This document shows positions 53,442 to 64,000 of a stretch of 64,000 bases of DNA, in pieces. A program made the translations under genes and the position numbers. Every line of letters starts with the position of its first letter. Position 1 is the stretch's first letter. The notes under the pieces were generated by a model, which was given only the letters and a program-made list of their open reading frames with translations, had not been told where the DNA came from and made no database searches. Source of the stretch: Eubacterium sp. AM49-13BH. Lineage in GTDB: Bacteria > Bacillota > Clostridia > Lachnospirales > Lachnospiraceae. The stretch covers positions 1 to 64,000 of the forward strand of contig NZ_QSEK01000003.1 of NCBI RefSeq assembly GCF_003464165.1. The letters are read 5' to 3'.

Positions 53442-54635
53442 TTACTCGATGATAGATGCAACAGCACCAGAACCAACTGTTCTACCACCCTCACGGATAG
53501 CGAAACGAAGACCCTGCTCCATAGCTACGTTATGGATAAGTTCAACTGTCATCTCTACGTTATCACCAGGCATGCACATTTCTGTACCAGCTGGAAGCTC
53601 ACAAACACCAGTTACATCAGTTGTTCTGAAGTAGAACTGTGGTCTGTAGTTGTTGAAGAATGGAGTATGACGTCCACCCTCGTCCTTTGTTAATACGTAA
53701 ACCTGAGCTGTAAACTTGTGGTGTGGTGTGATTGAACCTGGCTTGCAGAGAACCTGTCCTCTCTGGATCTCGTCTCTCTGAACACCTCTAAGAAGTGCAC
53801 CAATGTTATCACCTGGCTGAGCCTCATCAAGAAGCTTTCTGAACATCTCGATACCAGTTACAACTACCTTACGGATATCTTCATGGATACCAACGATTTC
53901 AACTTCCTCATTAACGTGGAGAACACCTCTCTCTACTCTACCAGTAGCAACAGTACCACGTCCTGTGATAGAGAATACGTCCTCTACAGGCATAAGGAAT
54001 GGCTTATCTGTATCTCTTTCTGGATCTGGAACATACTCATCAATAGTATGCATAAGCTCAAGGATCTTATCTCCCCATTCGCTGTTAGGATCTTCAAGAG
54101 CCTTAAGAGCTGAACCCTGGATGATTGGAGTATCATCTCCTGGGAATCCGTACTCGTTAAGAAGTTCTCTGATTTCCATATCTACTAATTCAAGAAGTTC
54201 TGGATCATCAACCATATCACACTTGTTCATGAATACAACGATGTAAGGAACACCAACCTGACGAGCAAGAAGGATATGCTCTCTTGTCTGAGCCATAACA
54301 CCATCAGTAGCAGCAACAACAAGGATACCTGCATCCATCTGAGCAGCACCTGTGATCATGTTCTTTACATAATCAGCATGTCCTGGACAGTCAACGTGTG
54401 CATAGTGTCTCTTCTCTGTCTCGTACTCAACGTGAGCTGTAGAGATAGTGATACCTCTTTCTCTTTCCTCTGGTGCCTTATCAATATTCTCGAATGCAAC
54501 AGCCTCACCTGTACCAAGTCTCTCATGAAGAGTCTTTGTGATAGCAGCTGTTAATGTAGTCTTACCGTGATCTACGTGTCCGATTGTACCAATGTTACAA
54601 TGTGGTTTTGTTCTCTCAAATTTAGCCTTTGCCAT
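53442..54635 (-). CDS. tuf: Elongation factor Tu
   Basis: A 397-residue GTPase that delivers aminoacyl-tRNA to the ribosome. G1 is GHVDHGKTT (20-28), the switch II region [12 protein letters not shown] near 81 and G4 NKCD near 136. The length and all motifs are complete. It follows fusA but has its own promoter and hairpin leader. Confidence 0.99.
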   Translation of the reverse strand: MAKAKFERTKPHCNIGTIGHVDHGKTTLTAAITKTLHERLGTGEAVAFENIDKAPEERERGITISTAHVEYETEKRHYAHVDCPGHADYVKNMITGAAQMDAGILVVAATDGVMAQTREHILLARQVGVPYIVVFMNKCDMVDDPELLELVDMEIRELLNEYGFPGDDTPIIQGSALKALEDPNSEWGDKILELMHTIDEYVPDPERDTDKPFLMPVEDVFSITGRGTVATGRVERGVLHVNEEVEIVGIHEDIRKVVVTGIEMFRKLLDEAQPGDNIGALLRGVQRDEIQRGQVLCKPGSITPHHKFTAQVYVLTKDEGGRHTPFFNNYRPQFYFRTTDVTGVCELPAGTEMCMPGDNVEMTVELIHNVAMEQGLRFAIREGGRTVGSGAVASIIE

Positions 54636-54666
54636 TGTTTAAAATCCTCCTAAAAATATTTAGATT

Positions 54667-54691
54667 GCCCTGAGGGGTATCCCCCTCGGGC
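54667..54691 (-). promoter_or_regulatory. Hairpin in tuf leader
   Basis: GCCCGAGGGG and CCCCTCAGGGC on the minus strand form a strong GC-rich stem with one bulge. It begins about a dozen bases after the predicted tuf transcription start and ends before the AGGAGG site. It may stabilise or attenuate the tuf mRNA. Confidence 0.6.
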
Positions 54692-54710
54692 TTTGTCATA
54701 GCTGATATTT

Positions 54711-54739
54711 ATTATATTTCATTTAGTGAAATATTTCAA
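54711..54739 (-). promoter_or_regulatory. Independent tuf promoter
   Basis: TTGAAA (54739-54734), 17 bases, then TATAAT (54716-54711) on the minus strand in the fusA-tuf spacer. This would let EF-Tu be made in excess over EF-G. Confidence 0.8.
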
Positions 54740-54756
54740 CTATATTTTTATAGTTA

Positions 54757-56918
54757 TTACTTATTTCTATCAGAAATAACCTTATCCTGAACAGACTTTG
54801 GAGCCTGCTCATACTTATCGAAGAACATAGAGTAGTTACCACGACCCTGTGTCTTAGAACGAAGGTCAGTAGCATATCCGAACATCTCAGCAAGTGGAAC
54901 GAATGCTTTAATCATCTTACCACCTGAGATATCTTCCATACCCTCAATACGTCCTCTACGTGAGTTGATATCACCGATTACATCACCCATGTATCTTCTG
55001 GCATAGTAACCTCAACCTTCATGATAGGCTCAAGAAGGGCAGGTGCTGCCTTAGCCATAGCATCCTTGAATGCCATAGAACCAGCAATGTGGAATGCCAT
55101 TTCTGAAGAATCGACTTCATGGTATGAACCATCGTAAATATCTGCTCTAAGTCCGAGAACTGGGAATCCAGCTAAGATACCTGAATTAGCAGCTTCTCTG
55201 ATACCGTCAGCAACTGAAGGGATATATTCCTTAGGAATAGCACCACCAACTACTGAAGACTCACAGAAGAGTACTGGAGGTTCGTTAATTAATACTGTGT
55301 TCTTTGTCTCAACATCAAACTTATCAACGTTAGCTTCAAGTGGTGAGAAACGTACTTTACAGTGACCATACTGACCACGTCCACCTGACTGCTTAGCATA
55401 CTTACTATCAACATCAACTGCCTTAGTAAAGCACTCTCTGTAAGCAACCTGAGGTGCACCAACGTTAGCCTCTACCTTGAACTCACGAAGAAGTCTGTCA
55501 ACGATGATATCAAGGTGAAGCTCACCCATACCAGCGATGATTGTCTGACCTGTTTCCTGATCTGTATGAGCACGGAATGTAGGATCTTCTTCAGCAAGCT
55601 TTGCTAAAGCTTCACCCATCTTACCCTGGTCATTCTTAGTCTTTGGCTCGATAGCAAGCTCGATAACTGGCTCTGGGAATTCCATAGACTCTAAGATAAC
55701 TGGATGTGCCTCATCACAGATAGTATCACCTGTTACTGTAACCTTAAGACCTACTGCAGCAGCGATATCTCCTGAGTAAACCTTATCAATTTCTTTTCTC
55801 TGGTTAGCGTGCATCTGAAGGATACGGCCAACTCTTTCTTTCTTATTCTTATTAGAGTTAAGTACATATGAACCACCGTTTAATGTACCTGAGTAAACTC
55901 TGAAGAATGCTAACTTACCAACGAATGGATCAGTCATAATCTTGAATGCAAGAGCTGCAAATGGCTCTTCATCAGATGACTTTCTTGTTACTTCGTTACC
56001 GTCTTCGTCAACACCTGTGATATCTGGGATATCTGTAGGAGCTGGCATGTACTCGATAACAGCATCAAGAAGCTTCTGAACACCCTTGTTCTTATAAGCT
56101 GTACCGCAAAGACAAGGAATAGCTGTACCCTCGATAGTACCCTTTCTTAAAGCAGCCTTTAACTCTGGAACTGAAATTTCCTCATCATTAAAGAACTTCT
56201 CCATAAGGTCTTCATCAAGTTCAGCACACTGCTCAACAAGCTTGTCATGGTATTCCTGAGCCTGATCAGCTAAATCAGCAGGAATATCGCCAACAACGAT
56301 ATCATCACCCTTATCACCATTGAAGACATATGCCTTCATCTCGAATAAGTCGATAATTCCCTTGAAGTCATCTTCCTTACCAATAGGAATCTGTACAAGT
56401 ACAGGATTCTTTCCAAGCTTTGTAATAAGCTGGTTGCATGATCCGAAGAAATCAGCACCCATCTTATCCATCTTGTTCATGAAAGCCATACGAGGTACAT
56501 TGTACTTATCAGCCTGACGCCATACATTCTCTGACTGTGGCTCAACACCGTTCTGTGCATCGAATACACCTACGGCACCATCAAGTACTCTAAGTGAACG
56601 CTCAACCTCTACCGTGAAGTCAACGTGTCCTGGAGTATCGATAATGTTAATACGGTATTCTGGCTGTGTCTTATCTGGCTTACCCTCTTTCTCAGGTGTC
56701 CAGTGACATGTTGTAGCAGCTGAAGTGATTGTGATACCTCTCTCCTGCTCCTGGGCCATCCAGTCCATAGTAGCAGTACCTTCATGAGTATCACCAATCT
56801 TGTGATTAACACCAGTATAATAAAGGATACGCTCTGTTAATGTTGTCTTACCAGCATCAATATGAGCCATAATTCCGATATTTCTGGTTCTCTCCAATGG
56901 ATATTCTCTTCCAGCCAT
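54757..56918 (-). pseudogene. fusA: Elongation factor G, one frameshift
   Basis: EF-G is the essential translocase of translation. The first frame (56918-54978) covers domains I to most of V, with the G1 motif AHIDAGKTT near 19 and DTPGHVDF near 94; it then reads MPEDTWVM and stops. The second frame (54990-54757) continues with [18 protein letters not shown] to the normal C-terminus. Restoring one T near 54992 gives [12 protein letters not shown] and a full-length protein of about 720 residues. No second fusA is visible, so a missing base in the sequence is the likely reason. Confidence 0.95.
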
Positions 56919-56942
56919 GGATAAAACCTCCTATAATTATAA

Positions 56943-57413
56943 TTAGAATCTGTAATGAGCAAAAGCCTTGTTTGCTTCTGCCATCTTGTGCATATCTTCT
57001 TTTCTCTTTACTGATGCACCTGTGTTGTTAGCTGCATCAAGAATTTCGTTAGCGAGTCTTTCTTCCATAGTCTTCTCGCCTCTTGCTCTAGAGAATGTAG
57101 TCATCCAACGAAGAGCTAAAGCCTGTCTTCTGTCTGGCTTAACTTCGATAGGTACCTGGTAAGTAGCTCCACCGATACGTCTAGCCTTAACTTCAAGAAC
57201 TGGCATAATATTGTTCATAGCTTCTTCAAATACTTCGATAGCTGGTCTCTCAGTCTTAGCTGCAACTCTATCAAAAGCACCGTAAACAATCTTCTGAGCT
57301 ACTCCTCTCTTACCATCAAGCATAATGTTGTTGATAAGCTTAGTAACTACCTTATTGTTGTAAATAGGATCTGCTAATACATCTCTTTTCTGTGTATGTC
57401 CTTTACGTGGCAC
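56943..57413 (-). CDS. rpsG: 30S ribosomal protein S7
   Basis: A 156-residue primary 16S-binding protein of the 30S head. [20 protein letters not shown] and the central [20 protein letters not shown] are diagnostic. It follows rpsL after a 219-base spacer containing a TTCGTAA/TTACGAA hairpin (57542-57566), longer than usual for this operon. Confidence 0.98.
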   Translation of the reverse strand: MPRKGHTQKRDVLADPIYNNKVVTKLINNIMLDGKRGVAQKIVYGAFDRVAAKTERPAIEVFEEAMNNIMPVLEVKARRIGGATYQVPIEVKPDRRQALALRWMTTFSRARGEKTMEERLANEILDAANNTGASVKRKEDMHKMAEANKAFAHYRF

Positions 57414-57632
57414 GGTTCTTCCCTCCTTAATAAATTTATTAAATCATAGGTACTCACAAATAAAAAATGTGTTCGCGCCGTATATATTAACCTGCAACCT
57501 CTTGATTAATCTAATTCCGGCACAATTCAAAATTTAATTTGTTCGTAAAAATCAGATTCTTACGAATCCGACTCTTGCAAATTGTAAAACTTGCATGCAT
57601 TCATATAAATGCGTGTCTTAATTCAGGCTTAA

Positions 57633-58052
57633 TTACTTAGCGTCCTTAGGTCTCTTAGCACCGTACTTAGAACGAGCCTGTCTTCTCTTTGCAACACCTG
57701 CTGTATCAAGTGTTCCTCTGATGATGTGGTATCTTGTACCTGGTAAATCCTTTACTCTTCCACCTCTTATAAGAACAACACTGTGTTCCTGAAGATTGTG
57801 TCCCTCACCTGGGATGTAAGATGTTACCTCGATACCATTAGAAAGACGTACTCTGGCGATCTTTCTAAGAGCTGAGTTAGGCTTCTTAGGTGTAGCAGTC
57901 TTAACAGCTGTACAAACACCTCTCTTCTGTGGAGAAGAGATATCTGTTGCCTTCTTCTGAAGTGAGTTGTAACCCTTCTGAAGAGCTGGTGCTGTAGACT
58001 TCTTTACTGCAGTCTTTCTTCCCTGTTTTACTAACTGGTTAAATGTTGGCAT
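57633..58052 (-). CDS. rpsL: 30S ribosomal protein S12
   Basis: A 139-residue decoding-site protein. The start at [11 protein letters not shown] is the family N-terminus, with GGGAGGTG upstream. Both lysines linked to streptomycin response are present, in [11 protein letters not shown] and [13 protein letters not shown], so the sequence looks wild type. It is the first gene of the str operon with its own strong promoter. Confidence 0.98.
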   Translation of the reverse strand: MPTFNQLVKQGRKTAVKKSTAPALQKGYNSLQKKATDISSPQKRGVCTAVKTATPKKPNSALRKIARVRLSNGIEVTSYIPGEGHNLQEHSVVLIRGGRVKDLPGTRYHIIRGTLDTAGVAKRRQARSKYGAKRPKDAK

Positions 58053-58169
58053 TCCGTTTTCACCTCCCGAAATTAGAATAATGAATGGTTGCATCTTAGT
58101 ATCAACTAAGAAAATGTTTTGTTATCAAAACAGCGCAAAAATAGAACTTGCCTATTCGCACGCTTTATT

Positions 58170-58198
58170 AGTATATATTTTTACAAATTCAGTGTCAA
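58170..58198 (-). promoter_or_regulatory. str operon promoter
   Basis: TTGACA (58198-58193), 17 bases, then TATACT (58175-58170) on the minus strand, about 120 bases upstream of rpsL and just after the rpoC terminator. Confidence 0.85.
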
Positions 58199-58209
58199 GC
58201 ATTTTTTCA

Positions 58210-58250
58210 AAAAAAGATAAAGCGTGCCAGATTTTATCAATCTGACACGC
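58210..58250 (-). terminator. Terminator after rpoC
   Basis: GCGTGTCAGAT pairs with ATCTGGCACGC (one G-U pair) on the minus strand, followed by TTTATCTTTTTTT. It separates rpoBC from the str operon. Confidence 0.93.
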
Positions 58251-58270
58251 CATAAATTATCTATAAAGAA

Positions 58271-61200
58271 TTAATCTTCCTGTGTGAATATAAGTTCATC
58301 ATCACCAGATTCTTCATCTTCTTCGATGTAGTTATTTGTAGAACTGATCTTAATATCCTGATAACGCTTCATACCTGTACCAGCAGGGATAAGCTTACCA
58401 ATAATAACGTTCTCTTTAAGTCCGATAAGTGGATCAATCTTTCCATTAATAGCTGCATCTGTAAGAACCTTTGTTGTCTCCTGGAATGAGGCAGCTGACA
58501 TAAATGATGTAGAAGCAAGTGAAGCCTTAGTAATACCAAGAATGATTGGAGTGCCTGTAGCAAGCTTCTTTCCTTCCTCTTCAAGCTTCTCATTAACTTC
58601 CTGGAATTCAATTGTGTCAACCTGTGATCCTGGAAGGAACTTAGAATCTCCAGCTTCATCAACAACTATCTTCTTAAGCATCTGACGAACGATAAGCTCA
58701 ATATGCTTATCATTGATATCAACACCCTGGATACGGTAAACCTTCTGAACTTCACGAAGGAGATAATCCTGAACAGCTCTTACACCAAGAATTCTTACGA
58801 TATCATGTGGATTCTCAGAACCCTCTGTGATTTCTTCACCCTTAGCAACAACCTGTCCTTCAACAACCTTTTCTCTTGTATCCTTAGATAATGGATAAGC
58901 CTTTGAATTACCTTCATCGTCAGTTATAACAATTTCAGTCTTCTTCTCAGTCTTAACAATGCTTACAGTTCCGCCAAACTCAGCAAGTACAGCCAGCATC
59001 TTAGGCTTTCTTGCCTCGAAAAGCTCTTCTACTCTAGGAAGACCCTGAGTAATGTTATCACCGGCAACACCACCAGTATGGAAAGTTCTCATGGTAAGCT
59101 GTGTACCAGGCTCACCGATTGACTGGGCTGCAATAATACCAACAGCTTCACCAACCTGTACTGTCTGACCAGTAGCCATGTTAGTTCCATAACATTTAGC
59201 ACATACACCAATATGTGAACGGCAAGTAAGAATTGTTCTGATCTTAACCTTATCAACACCGGTCTTAATAATAGCTTCTGCTCTCTTAGGAGTTACAAGG
59301 TGGTTAGCTTCAACAATAACCTCACCAGTAGCTGGATCAACAATATCCTCAGCTAAGTATCTTCCTGTAATACGCTCCTGTAATGGTTCAAGAATATCTT
59401 CCTTGGCATCACTTGAGTTAGTAGCTCTGTTATTAACAAATGAGTAAACATACATACCAGGTATCTGCTTACCTGCGCTACAATCTGTCTCTCTGATAAT
59501 AAGATCCTGAGAAACATCAACAAGTCTTCTTGTAAGGTATCCTGAATCGGCTGTACGAAGGGCTGTATCTGAAAGTCCTTTACGGGCACCGTGAGCTGAA
59601 ATAAAGTATTCCAGAACGTCAAGACCTTCACGGAAGTTAGACTTGATAGGAAGTTCGATAGTGTTACCTGATGTATCGGCCATCAAACCACGCATACCTG
59701 CTAACTGCTTAATCTGCTGGTTAGAACCACGGGCACCTGAGTCAGCCATCATGAAGATGTTGTTATATTTATCAAGACCCTGAAGAAGGGCATCCTTAAT
59801 CTTATCATCAGTTTCCTGCCATACGCGGATAACATTCTTATGTCTTTCCTCGTCAGTAGCCTGACCTCTGTTATATTTAACAGTAATCTGTTCAACTTTC
59901 TTTTCTGCCTCAGCAAGAAGCTGCTTCTTAACTGGTGGCACTGTCATCTCAGAAATAGAAACAGTCATGGCAGCTCTGGTAGAGTACTTATAACCCATAG
60001 CCTTGATATCATCAAGAACTTCTGCAGTTGTTGTAGTACCATGAGTATTGATAACATGCTGTAAGATATCCTTAAGCTGTTTCTTTCCTACATGGAAATC
60101 AACTTCTGGAAGTAATAAATTCTCTTCCTTGCTTCTGTCAACATATCCTAAATCCTGAGGAAGAATCTCATTAAATATAAGTCTTCCAAGTGTAGACTCA
60201 ATATTACCTGAAAGCTCTTCTCCGTTAATATTCTTAGTTACATGAACCATAATCTTAGCATGTAATGTAATTATACCATTCTCATAAGCAAGAACTGCTT
60301 CATTGATACTCTTGAAAATCTTGCCCTCTCCCTTTGCACCTGGTCTTTCCTGTGTAAGGTAGTAAATACCAAGTACCATATCCTGTGAAGGAACGGCAAC
60401 AGGACCACCATCAGATGGCTTAAGAAGGTTGTTAGGTGAAAGAAGCATAAATCTACACTCAGCCTGAGCCTCAACAGAAAGTGGGAGATGGACAGCCATC
60501 TGGTCACCATCGAAATCGGCATTGAACGCTGTACAAACAAGTGGATGAAGCTTAATAGCCTTACCTTCTACAAGGATTGGCTCGAAAGCCTGAATACCAA
60601 GTCTGTGAAGTGTAGGAGCACGGTTAAGCATAACTGGATGCTCTTTGATAACATCTTCAAGTACATCCCATACTTCTGGCTCAAGATGTTCTACGCTCTT
60701 CTTAGCTTTCTTAATATTATCTGCAAGATTACGTCTTACAAGCTCTCTCATAACGAATGGCTTGAATAACTCAATAGCCATCTCTTTAGGAAGACCACAC
60801 TGGTAAATCTTAAGTTCTGGTCCTACTACGATAACTGAACGTCCTGAGTAGTCAACTCGCTTACCAAGAAGGTTCTGTCTGAAACGTCCCTGCTTACCCT
60901 TTAATAAATCTGATAAAGACTTAAGAGCTCTGTTACCAGGGCCTGTTACAGGACGGCCATTTCTACGTCCATTATCAATAAGAGCATCAACAGCTTCCTG
61001 AAGCATTCTCTTCTCGTTACGGACAATGATTTCAGGAGCGCCAAGCTCAAGAAGTCTTGCAAGTCTGTTATTTCTGTTAATAATTCTTCTGTAAAGATCA
61101 TTAAGATCTGAAGTTGCAAAACGTCCACCATCAAGCTGGACCATAGGTCTTAAATCTGGTGGGATTACAGGGATTTCTGTAAGAATCATCCACTCAGGCT

Positions 61201-61885
61201 TAGTTCCTGCATTCTTAAATGCTTCAACAACTTCAATTCTCTTTATAAGTCTGGCAGCCTTCTGAGAAGTAGTGTTAGCAAGCTCTTCCTTAAGTCTTAC
61301 TTCTTCTTCTTCAAGGTTAACCATCTGGAGGAGCTCAAGGATTGCCTCAGCTCCCATACCAACACGGAAAGCCTTGCTTCCGTACTGCTCGCAGAGTTCT
61401 CTGTATTCAGTCTCTGAAAGAATCTTCTTGAAAGGAATATCTGTTTCACCTGGATCAATTACGATATATGAAGCAAAATATAATACCTTTTCAAGGTTCT
61501 TAGGACCAATATCAAGAATGAGATCCATACGGCTAGGAATACCCTTGAAGTACCAGATATGTGATACAGGTGCAGCAAGGTGAATATGACCCATACGGTC
61601 TCTTCTTACGCTGGCCTTAGTAACCTCAACACCACATTTGTCGCAGACAATACCCTTGTCTTTGATCTTCTTATACTTACCGCAGTGGCACTCCCAGTCC
61701 TTGCTAGGACCAAATATTCTTTCGCAGAAAAGTCCATCCTTTTCTGGCTTAAGTGTTCTATAGTTAATTGTTTCAGGTTTGGTAACCTCACCATGAGACC
61801 ACTCCAAAATATTCTCAGGAGAAGCAAGCTTGATCTGAATTTTATCAAATTTCATTGACTTATTTGATTTAATTTCTTCTGCCAT
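58271..61885 (-). CDS. rpoC: RNA polymerase beta' subunit
   Basis: A 1204-residue catalytic subunit. The N-terminal zinc finger has CHCGKYK and CDKCGVE (about 70-90), the catalytic magnesium loop is [12 protein letters not shown] near 457, and the second zinc site is [13 protein letters not shown] near 885. The bridge-helix and trigger-loop region [20 protein letters not shown] is intact. The length is normal for Clostridia. It starts 18 bases after rpoB. Confidence 0.99.
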   Translation of the reverse strand: MAEEIKSNKSMKFDKIQIKLASPENILEWSHGEVTKPETINYRTLKPEKDGLFCERIFGPSKDWECHCGKYKKIKDKGIVCDKCGVEVTKASVRRDRMGHIHLAAPVSHIWYFKGIPSRMDLILDIGPKNLEKVLYFASYIVIDPGETDIPFKKILSETEYRELCEQYGSKAFRVGMGAEAILELLQMVNLEEEEVRLKEELANTTSQKAARLIKRIEVVEAFKNAGTKPEWMILTEIPVIPPDLRPMVQLDGGRFATSDLNDLYRRIINRNNRLARLLELGAPEIIVRNEKRMLQEAVDALIDNGRRNGRPVTGPGNRALKSLSDLLKGKQGRFRQNLLGKRVDYSGRSVIVVGPELKIYQCGLPKEMAIELFKPFVMRELVRRNLADNIKKAKKSVEHLEPEVWDVLEDVIKEHPVMLNRAPTLHRLGIQAFEPILVEGKAIKLHPLVCTAFNADFDGDQMAVHLPLSVEAQAECRFMLLSPNNLLKPSDGGPVAVPSQDMVLGIYYLTQERPGAKGEGKIFKSINEAVLAYENGIITLHAKIMVHVTKNINGEELSGNIESTLGRLIFNEILPQDLGYVDRSKEENLLLPEVDFHVGKKQLKDILQHVINTHGTTTTAEVLDDIKAMGYKYSTRAAMTVSISEMTVPPVKKQLLAEAEKKVEQITVKYNRGQATDEERHKNVIRVWQETDDKIKDALLQGLDKYNNIFMMADSGARGSNQQIKQLAGMRGLMADTSGNTIELPIKSNFREGLDVLEYFISAHGARKGLSDTALRTADSGYLTRRLVDVSQDLIIRETDCSAGKQIPGMYVYSFVNNRATNSSDAKEDILEPLQERITGRYLAEDIVDPATGEVIVEANHLVTPKRAEAIIKTGVDKVKIRTILTCRSHIGVCAKCYGTNMATGQTVQVGEAVGIIAAQSIGEPGTQLTMRTFHTGGVAGDNITQGLPRVEELFEARKPKMLAVLAEFGGTVSIVKTEKKTEIVITDDEGNSKAYPLSKDTREKVVEGQVVAKGEEITEGSENPHDIVRILGVRAVQDYLLREVQKVYRIQGVDINDKHIELIVRQMLKKIVVDEAGDSKFLPGSQVDTIEFQEVNEKLEEEGKKLATGTPIILGITKASLASTSFMSAASFQETTKVLTDAAINGKIDPLIGLKENVIIGKLIPAGTGMKRYQDIKISSTNNYIEEDEESGDDELIFTQED

Positions 61886-61903
61886 TATAGTGCTCCCTTC
61901 TAA

Positions 61904-64000
61904 TTAATATTCATCTGAATTGCCATCGCCGTAATCATCATCAAAATCATCGGCCATATCAAAATCAGCTTCATCATCTGAATCTACAGCATCTTCTGTT
62001 CCATCTTCATTGAGAGTAACTGTTGACATTCCGCCAGCCTTGTACTCTGCCTCTTCCTCTCTGCTGTTTCTTCTATATCCGTTACCTTCATCAAGAACCT
62101 TCTTGAAATCAGTAACTTCATACTCAGAACTCTCAAGAAGTCTGACTTCATTGTTGTCCTGATCAAGCACTCTTACATCAAGTGCGAGTGACTGAAGTTC
62201 CTTAAGAAGAACCTTGAATGATTCTGGAACTCCTGGTTCAGGAATATTCTCACCCTTAATAATAGCTTCGTAAGTCTTAACTCGTCCTACAACATCATCA
62301 GACTTAACAGTAAGGATTTCCTGAAGAGTATAAGCAGCACCATAAGCCTCAAGTGCCCAAACTTCCATCTCTCCAAATCTCTGTCCACCGAACTGAGCTT
62401 TACCACCAAGTGGCTGCTGTGTTACAAGTGAGTATGGACCAGTTGAACGAGCATGAATCTTATCATCAACAAGGTGATGAAGCTTTAAGTAATGCATGAA
62501 TCCGATAGTTACAGGACTGTCGAAATACTCACCAGTTCTACCATCTCTAAGTCTTACCTTACCATCACGACCGATTGGAACACCTTTCCACTCAGCTCTG
62601 TGATCTCTATGTTCTGAAAGGTAATCAAACACCTCTTTATTAAGGACATCCTTATATTCTGCTGTAAATGTAACCATATCCTCTGGATATTCTTCTCCAT
62701 TCTTTTCAGCCTCAGCCTTCTGGGCTGCAAGCTCTTCATCATCAAATGGATGGTTAGCATATGCATTTGCCATATCAAGAGTATCCATAATATCGTTCTC
62801 ATCTGCACCATCAAATACTGGTGTTGCAATGTTAAATCCAAGTACCTTGGCAGCAAGACTTAAATGAATCTCAAGGACCTGTCCAATGTTCATTCGTGAA
62901 GGAACGCCCAATGGGTTAAGTACGATATCAAGCGGACGACCATTAGGAAGGAATGGCATATCTTCAACAGGAAGTACTCTTGATACGACACCCTTGTTAC
63001 CATGACGACCAGCCATCTTATCACCAACGCCGATCTTTCTCTTCTGTGCAATATATATACGAACAGACTTGTTAACTCCTGGTGAGAGTTCATCTCCGTT
63101 CTGTCTTGTAAATGTCTTAACAGCAACAACGATACCGTATGCACCATGAGGAACCTTAAGTGAAGTATCTCTTACTTCTCTTGCCTTCTCACCAAAGATA
63201 GCTCTAAGAAGTCTCTCTTCAGCAGTAAGCTCTGTCTCTCCCTTAGGAGTAACCTTACCAACAAGGATATCACCAGCTCTTACTTCAGCACCAACACGGA
63301 TGATACCATTCTCATCAAGATCCTTAACTGCCTCAGAACCTGTTGATGGAAGATCTCTTGTAATCTCTTCAGGTCCTAACTTAGTATCTCTTGCTTCTGT
63401 CTCATATTCTTCAATATGAATAGATGTATAAACATCATCTCTAACGAGACGCTCACTAAGAAGTACAGCATCCTCGTAGTTATAACCTTCCCAAGTCATG
63501 AAACCAATAAGTGGGTTCTTACCAAGGGCAATCTCACCATTAGATGTAGATGGACCATCAGCAATAACATCTCCTGCCTTAACCTCATCTCCCTTGAATA
63601 CAATAGGTCTCTGGTTATAGCAGTTACTCTGGTTACTTCTTGAGAACTTAGTAAGCTTATATTCGCGTGCCTTACCATCTTTCTCTCTGATAACAATCTT
63701 GTTAGATTCAGAAGAAAGAACAACACCATCGGCTTCTGCAACTACACACACGCCTGAGTCAACTGCAGTCTTATTCTCAATACCAGTTCCGATAACAGGA
63801 GCTTCTGTCATAAGAAGAGGTACGGCCTGACGCTGCATGTTAGATCCCATGAGGGCACGTGTACAGTCATCGTTCTGAAGGAATGGAATCATTGATGTAG
63901 CAACTGAGAATACCATCTTAGGAGATACGTCCATAAGATCAATCTGGCTCTTATCAAACTGAGAAGTCTCTTCTCTGTAACGTCCAGATACAGTATTTCT
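61904..64000 (-). CDS. rpoB: RNA polymerase beta subunit, C-terminal part (partial)
   Basis: The last 698 codons of rpoB, continuing in frame past the window edge at 64000. Conserved blocks include the [14 protein letters not shown] segment, [20 protein letters not shown] and the end region [19 protein letters not shown]. The acidic C-terminal tail (Asp/Glu-rich last 30 residues) extends beyond the E. coli-type end. The rifampicin-resistance region lies upstream of the window. It is cotranscribed with rpoC. Confidence 0.99.
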   Translation of the reverse strand, partial: RNTVSGRYREETSQFDKSQIDLMDVSPKMVFSVATSMIPFLQNDDCTRALMGSNMQRQAVPLLMTEAPVIGTGIENKTAVDSGVCVVAEADGVVLSSESNKIVIREKDGKAREYKLTKFSRSNQSNCYNQRPIVFKGDEVKAGDVIADGPSTSNGEIALGKNPLIGFMTWEGYNYEDAVLLSERLVRDDVYTSIHIEEYETEARDTKLGPEEITRDLPSTGSEAVKDLDENGIIRVGAEVRAGDILVGKVTPKGETELTAEERLLRAIFGEKAREVRDTSLKVPHGAYGIVVAVKTFTRQNGDELSPGVNKSVRIYIAQKRKIGVGDKMAGRHGNKGVVSRVLPVEDMPFLPNGRPLDIVLNPLGVPSRMNIGQVLEIHLSLAAKVLGFNIATPVFDGADENDIMDTLDMANAYANHPFDDEELAAQKAEAEKNGEEYPEDMVTFTAEYKDVLNKEVFDYLSEHRDHRAEWKGVPIGRDGKVRLRDGRTGEYFDSPVTIGFMHYLKLHHLVDDKIHARSTGPYSLVTQQPLGGKAQFGGQRFGEMEVWALEAYGAAYTLQEILTVKSDDVVGRVKTYEAIIKGENIPEPGVPESFKVLLKELQSLALDVRVLDQDNNEVRLLESSEYEVTDFKKVLDEGNGYRRNSREEEAEYKAGGMSTVTLNEDGTEDAVDSDDEADFDMADDFDDDYGDGNSDEY

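Noticed and set aside
54757..56918. Programmed ribosomal frameshift in fusA
   Set aside because: There is no slippery heptamer or downstream pseudoknot at the break, fusA is not known to use frameshifting, and several neighbouring genes show the same one-base loss.
22000..64000. tRNA or rRNA genes in the ribosomal region
   Set aside because: No stretch showed a cloverleaf with a TTC-purine-A loop; the non-coding gaps are explained by promoters, leaders and terminators.

Overview
The window is a low-GC bacterial chromosome segment, almost certainly from a Clostridia / Lachnospiraceae gut anaerobe. The reasons are the gene order of the ribosomal superoperon, the zinc-ribbon S14 and L36, an unusually long L17 with a lysine-rich insertion, the EcfA1-EcfA2-EcfT-TruA-L13-S9 block, and many small surface and regulatory genes typical of that family. 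A wall-anchored beta-helix protein, an AraC regulator and a cytosolic FG-GAP protein resembling rhamnogalacturonan lyases suggest a pectin user near Lachnospira eligens or [Bacteroides] pectinophilus. The species is inference.

Layout. 1-345 is a GC-rich repeat block: a 60-bp tandem repeat followed by a large nested palindrome. 376-9.0 kb holds accessory genes: a SpoVK/CbxX-like AAA ATPase, an SLC13-type permease, the SstT Ser/Thr symporter, three small membrane or exported proteins, and a Ser/Thr kinase divergent from an XRE regulator and an amidohydrolase. 8.6-10.8 kb is a PadR / HAAS-membrane / DUF4097 operon with an inverted-repeat operator. 10.9-15.1 kb is a probable flavin-based extracytoplasmic redox locus: an ApbE flavin transferase lipoprotein, a ferric-reductase-like membrane protein with a covalent FMN domain, and a surface protein homologous to treponemal Tp47. 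15.2-21.1 kb is the putative pectin locus. A Cof-type HAD phosphatase follows.

22.2-42.7 kb, all on the minus strand, is the ribosomal superoperon: S10-L3-L4-L23-L2-S19-L22-S3-L16-L29-S17-L14-L24-L5-S14-S8-L6-L18-S5-L30-L15-SecY-Adk-KOW protein-IF1-L36-S13-S11-S4-RpoA-L17-EcfA1-EcfA2-EcfT-TruA-L13-S9. There is no map gene between adk and infA. Internal promoters and structured leaders precede S10, L3, S13 and L13. 42.8-53.3 kb is an interruption by unrelated genes: a zinc-ribbon membrane protein, ABC-F ATPase, SulP transporter, rRNA-type methyltransferase, NusG_II protein, Gx transporter, MATE pump, C39-like protease and histidine phosphatase. 53.4-64 kb carries tuf, fusA, rpsG, rpsL, rpoC and the 3' two thirds of rpoB, also on the minus strand. 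No tRNA, rRNA, CRISPR array or insertion sequence was seen.

An important quality warning: at least seven reading-frame breaks are each repaired by restoring one missing base, and all seven are deletions (two in the SLC13 permease, one each in the AraC regulator, ecfT, rplV, the MATE gene and fusA). Because rplV and fusA are indispensable, most of these are probably sequencing or assembly deletions and not real pseudogenes.
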